Positions 4,470-7,408 of a stretch of 7,408 bases of DNA are shown piece after piece. Under the pieces are notes generated by a model. That model was not told the origin of the DNA. It did no database searches and was given only the letters and a program-made list of their open reading frames with translations. Position 1 is the first letter of the stretch, and each line of letters opens with the position of its first letter. The stretch covers positions 1 through 7,408 of the forward strand of contig JAHEXM010000080.1 in assembly GCA_023252115.1 (NCBI GenBank), written 5' to 3'. The position numbers and the translations under genes were made by a program. The stretch comes from Micrococcales bacterium (lineage in GTDB: Bacteria > Actinomycetota > Actinomycetes > S36-B12 > UBA10799).

Positions 4470-5555
4470 ATGCTTTCAGTGTTTTGTGCACCATCCCGTT
4501 ATGTGCAAGGTCGGGATGCGACAGCGCAGTTGGGTGAGCAGATGACTAAAGCGGGACTCAAGGGTCCGGCATTCCTCCTGGCAAGCGCGCGAATGCAAGA
4601 TGAACTCAACGACGCTTGGGCTACGAGCTTGGCCGCTGCCGGATTCGACTATGAGATCGGCAGCTTCGGCGGCGAGTGTTCCGACGCCGAGATCGATGCC
4701 GGCACGCGTGAAGCCGAGCAAGCTCGCGCTCAGGTGGTCATCGGCGCAGGCGGTGGCAAGGCTCTCGACACGGCTCGGGCGGTCGCCGCGAACTTGAATT
4801 TGCCGATCGTTAACTGTCCGACTCTCGCCTCCTCGGACGCCCCGTGCTCAGCATTGTCTGTCGTCTACAACGATGACGGCAGCGTCGACCGATACATCTT
4901 TTACCCGCGAAATCCAGAACTGGTTCTAGTCGATACATCCGTAATCGCACGCGCTCCACGACGCCATCTCGTTTCAGGCATGGGCGATGCCCTCGCTACT
5001 TGGTTCGAAGCACGCACTGTCATCGAAGCGTGCCAGCCCAACCAAGTCCACGGCGGAACAACAATCTCTGCTCGCGCTTTGGCGCTGCTGTGTTACGAGA
5101 CACTTTTGGCCGATGGCGTCGACGCAGCAAAGGCAGTCGATGCGAATGCGGTGACTCCGGCATTGGAAAGACTTGTCGAAGCAAACACTTTGCTCTCTGG
5201 CCTTGGCTTCGAATCGGGCGGGCTCGCGATTGCACATTCGGTTCACAACGGCTTGACCACCATTGCGGCAACACATTCATTCATGCACGGCGAGAAGGTG
5301 GCGTTTGGATTGTTGGTCCAGTTGATTGTTGAGGGGCGACCCGCATCTGAGATCAATGAAGTCCTCGCATTCTGTAACGCTGTGGGACTCCCCACCTCGA
5401 TGGCCGATCTCGGTGTTGCGGATCCGACCGACGAGCAACTTCGTTCAATTGCCGAACGCACCGTCGCCGAGGGCGAAACTGCGCACCACGAACCGTTCGA
5501 CGTCACCGCGGAATTAATCTTCGATGGGCTCAAGGCAGCTAACTCGTATTCCTAA
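4470..5555 (+). CDS. gldA: Glycerol dehydrogenase (iron/zinc-containing alcohol dehydrogenase superfamily)
   Basis: 361 aa, about the usual length for GldA (roughly 365). Catalyses NAD-dependent oxidation of glycerol to dihydroxyacetone (reversible) in the cytoplasm. The N-terminal half is a nucleotide-binding domain with GAGGGKALDTARA (92-104); PTLASSDAPCSALSVVY (117-133) is the GldA signature. Metal ligands known for Bacillus GldA (Asp173, His256, His274) are matched by D173 in SGMGDALATWFEA, H256 in AIAHSVHNGLT and H273 in FMHGEKVAFG, one residue earlier because of a small gap. All catalytic features are intact. Downstream of a short unknown membrane protein gene; the dihydroxyacetone product would need a kinase (DhaK or GlpK-like route), not seen here. 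In this neighbourhood it may use or supply glycerol in connection with neutral lipid turnover (inference). Related sn-glycerol-1-phosphate dehydrogenases are less likely given the signature. Confidence 0.93.
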   Translation: MLSVFCAPSRYVQGRDATAQLGEQMTKAGLKGPAFLLASARMQDELNDAWATSLAAAGFDYEIGSFGGECSDAEIDAGTREAEQARAQVVIGAGGGKALDTARAVAANLNLPIVNCPTLASSDAPCSALSVVYNDDGSVDRYIFYPRNPELVLVDTSVIARAPRRHLVSGMGDALATWFEARTVIEACQPNQVHGGTTISARALALLCYETLLADGVDAAKAVDANAVTPALERLVEANTLLSGLGFESGGLAIAHSVHNGLTTIAATHSFMHGEKVAFGLLVQLIVEGRPASEINEVLAFCNAVGLPTSMADLGVADPTDEQLRSIAERTVAEGETAHHEPFDVTAELIFDGLKAANSYS

Positions 5556-5594
5556 TAGCACTGAAGTCCGACTGCTTGCCCATTTCTTTGTGAT

Positions 5595-5621
5595 ATGTGC
5601 ATTTCAGCCAAAGCGGCACAT
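5595..5621. repeat. Inverted repeat ATGTGC...GCACAT before the deacetylase gene
   Basis: Six-base arms (5595-5600 and 5616-5621) are separated by 15 bases and end 14 bases before the deacetylase ATG. It could be an operator or a weak RNA hairpin in the leader. No U-run follows, so it is not a terminator for gldA. Confidence 0.25.
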
Positions 5622-5635
5622 GAGACAGTTGCAGG

Positions 5636-6478
5636 ATGCGCACCAAGACCATCACTTGCGTCACGGCGGCGATGACCTCGCTATGTATTGCCGGAACCGC
5701 TATCGCGCTCCCGGCCGCTTCATCCGCGACGGCGGCAGCGACGACGGCGTCGGCCGCAACGGTCGAGAACCAGGACCGGTTCGCTCAGCTGACAATGGGT
5801 GGCGAGATGTATAGCGCCAGCGGCAAACCGATGGTTTACCTGACCTATGACGACGGCCCAGACCCTGGCAGTACCCAGCACGTACTTGCGATGTTGCGCA
5901 AGCATCGGATCAAAGGCACCTTCTTTGTGCTGGGTCAGTTCATGAACACTGCAGCCGAACGACAAACGGTTCGAAGCGAATTCAAGTCCGGCCACTCGGT
6001 TTCTATTCACGGAATCAACCACGACGATCTCGAAAATCACAAAGCGCCATGGATTGCCAACGACTTCAGGACGATGAAGTCGGTGATCCAAAATCTGACT
6101 GGCAACGTGCCGACGTGCATGAGGCCGCCCGGGGGGTTCTACACGAAGGCGGTCTTGCATCAAGCCAAAGTTGCGAATCTGCGGGTTCAAATGTGGAGCG
6201 CGGATTCACGAGATTGGCAGGGAATATCGGTGGCCCGGCAGATGGCCAAGATCCGCAAGGCGTGGCGGCCCGGCGTTGTCATTTTGCTGCATGACGGTCG
6301 CGGTCACGGCGCAAACGCCGCCGAGGTGAGTCGGCAAGTCATTGCAGTGGCCCAGAAGCGCGGCTACCAATTTGGCCAACTGTGCCCAATGATCAAACCT
6401 GGCCAAACACCCATCCCCCTGCTTCCCCCAATCAACATGCAGCTACCGCCTGGGATCTTGGCAAAGCCGCGCCGGTAG
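5636..6478 (+). CDS. Secreted polysaccharide deacetylase (carbohydrate esterase family 4, NodB domain)
   Basis: 280 aa. Removes N- or O-acetyl groups from a polysaccharide (peptidoglycan, chitin-type or xylan substrates in this family) outside the cell, with a divalent metal. N-terminal signal peptide: MRTKTITCVTAAM, hydrophobic to about 27, then an Ala/Ser/Thr-rich stretch to 42. NodB motifs in order: LTYDDGPDP (69-77; catalytic base D72 and metal ligand D73), HGINH (125-129; H-x3-H metal ligands), MRPPGG (162-167; the usual RPPY has Gly for Tyr), WSADSRDW (187-194), and VILLHDG (215-221; catalytic His219). The last 30 residues are Pro-rich (PLLPPINMQLPPGIL). ATG 5636 is the only in-frame start after a TGA at 5621; no good Shine-Dalgarno (an AGG abuts the ATG). 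It begins 80 bases after gldA and ends 51 before the pectate lyase gene, likely co-transcribed with the latter. Confidence 0.92.
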   Translation: MRTKTITCVTAAMTSLCIAGTAIALPAASSATAAATTASAATVENQDRFAQLTMGGEMYSASGKPMVYLTYDDGPDPGSTQHVLAMLRKHRIKGTFFVLGQFMNTAAERQTVRSEFKSGHSVSIHGINHDDLENHKAPWIANDFRTMKSVIQNLTGNVPTCMRPPGGFYTKAVLHQAKVANLRVQMWSADSRDWQGISVARQMAKIRKAWRPGVVILLHDGRGHGANAAEVSRQVIAVAQKRGYQFGQLCPMIKPGQTPIPLLPPINMQLPPGILAKPRR

Positions 6479-6529
6479 ATCACCCATCTGACACAACAGT
6501 TAGCGACCGGCGATGCCGATCAAGAACAG

Positions 6530-7408
6530 ATGGGCCGACGAGTGCGACTGATGGCGCCATTGTTGATCACAGGTTTGGCCATTGTTCCCGCCGCTACCGC
6601 GAGTCATGCGGCCTCGCCGTGGCCGACTCTTCCGGCGTTGTCGGGGTTCGGTTCCTCCACTGCCGCCGGCTCCAAGGGTGCTGCCGTGAAGGTCACCAAC
6701 CTCAACGACTCAGGTCCCGGATCCCTGCGTACTGCCCTGGCAGGTAACAAGCGAGTTATCAAATTTTCCGTTGGCGGAACTATCAATCTCAAAAGCCAGC
6801 TCATCGTGCGCAATCAATCGAATCTGTCGTTGCTGGGGACGAGTGCGCCGTCACCCGGCATCACTCTGACCGGATTTGGTTTGACGATTCGAAATAGTCA
6901 CGATGTCATCGTCCAAGGTATTCGAGTTCGTAACACCGCCGACGACAACATGGCGGTGTGGGATGGCTCCTACAACGTTGTCGTGGATCACTGCTCACTT
7001 GCCAACAGCGGTGACGGGAATATCGACATCACCGAGAACACGCATGACGTAACCGTTTCGTGGACGCTGATTGGTGACTCGCGACCTGACTCCTACACGT
7101 TAAAGAGCAAAGCCACACTCATTGCGAATTTCAACGAAGCGCCAGTTACTCGGGTGAGTCTTCACAACAATGCGTGGATAAATATTTTTCAACGCAGTCC
7201 GCAAGTGTCGACCAAGGGAGTCGTCGATATCCGCAACAACGTGATGGCCGGCTGGGGCTACTACGGGGTCCGGTTGAGGGCGGGCGCCATGGCCAACGTG
7301 GTCAACAACTACATGGCCAGTCCAATTCATTCGAGTGACGCACTGGTAATCGAAGGAGACTCGGTACCAGGTGATGGCTTGGGTGCTGGGCCCACCTTTG
7401 TCTCGGGC
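6530..7408 (+). CDS. Secreted pectate lyase-like protein (polysaccharide lyase family 1 type), 3' end off window
   Basis: 293 codons are visible, still open at the edge. Signal peptide MGRRVRLMAPLLITGLAIVP with an ASHAA cleavage region at about 24-28. The mature part is a right-handed parallel beta-helix lyase: N-terminal VTNLNDSGPGSLRTAL (55-70), IKFSVGGTINL (77-87), a calcium-site region DHCSLANSGDGNIDIT (153-168) with D162 and D166, then K194 in SKATLIA, LHNNAW (211-216), and QRSPQVSTKG (221-230). R222 would be the catalytic Arg of the RxPxxR motif; the second Arg is replaced by Ser227. By family it cleaves polygalacturonate by beta-elimination with calcium outside the cell; the changed motif leaves the exact substrate open. 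ATG 6530 is chosen because the frame has no other start after the previous gene; no clear Shine-Dalgarno. Follows the deacetylase by 51 bases. Confidence 0.87.
   Translation, partial: MGRRVRLMAPLLITGLAIVPAATASHAASPWPTLPALSGFGSSTAAGSKGAAVKVTNLNDSGPGSLRTALAGNKRVIKFSVGGTINLKSQLIVRNQSNLSLLGTSAPSPGITLTGFGLTIRNSHDVIVQGIRVRNTADDNMAVWDGSYNVVVDHCSLANSGDGNIDITENTHDVTVSWTLIGDSRPDSYTLKSKATLIANFNEAPVTRVSLHNNAWINIFQRSPQVSTKGVVDIRNNVMAGWGYYGVRLRAGAMANVVNNYMASPIHSSDALVIEGDSVPGDGLGAGPTFVSG

Noticed and set aside
5720..6190. Long minus-strand frame opposite the deacetylase
   Set aside because: The plus strand carries all five NodB motifs; the antisense frame has no recognisable domain.

Overview
The window reads as chromosomal DNA of an actinobacterium (Actinomycetota) with moderately high G+C (judged by eye, not counted). 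The evidence is a DUF2510 protein, a WS/DGAT-type acyltransferase with a Lys/Ala-rich tail, frequent GTG/TTG starts, and several genes whose start codon lies 6-9 bases after a TANNNT -10-like box, as expected for leaderless transcripts. I see no rRNA, tRNA, CRISPR array, insertion sequence or phage gene. Genus cannot be named from this.

Layout: (1) 1-449, minus strand, the 5' part of a secreted protein that leaves the left edge. (2) 450-737, a divergent intergenic region with a candidate promoter, two palindromes of mirrored half-site order and a perfect 7-bp hairpin. (3) 738-1823, plus strand, a prokaryotic pentameric ligand-gated ion channel (Cys-loop receptor superfamily, GLIC/ELIC-like). 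(4) 1855-3450, minus strand and convergent with it, a wax ester synthase/diacylglycerol acyltransferase with an H1/HupB-like basic tail encoded by a 24-bp tandem repeat. (5) 3605-3952, minus strand, a small one-helix membrane protein with a C-terminal DUF2510 domain. (6) 4009-4374, plus strand and divergent from it, a four-helix membrane protein of unknown function. (7) 4470-5555, glycerol dehydrogenase (gldA). (8) 5636-6478, a secreted CE4 polysaccharide deacetylase. (9) 6530 to the right edge, a secreted PL1-like pectate lyase, incomplete.

How the genes may fit together: the acyltransferase makes storage lipid (wax ester or triacylglycerol), and glycerol dehydrogenase interconverts glycerol and dihydroxyacetone, so both touch neutral lipid/glycerol metabolism, though they are not in one operon. 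The last two genes, and perhaps the first, encode exported proteins that suggest extracellular polysaccharide processing. The channel stands alone next to a secreted protein across a shared regulatory region. No defence, mobile or biosynthetic cluster is evident. The most unusual items are the bacterial neurotransmitter-receptor-type channel, the DNA-binding-like tail on a lipid enzyme, and the operator-like palindromes between genes 1 and 3.
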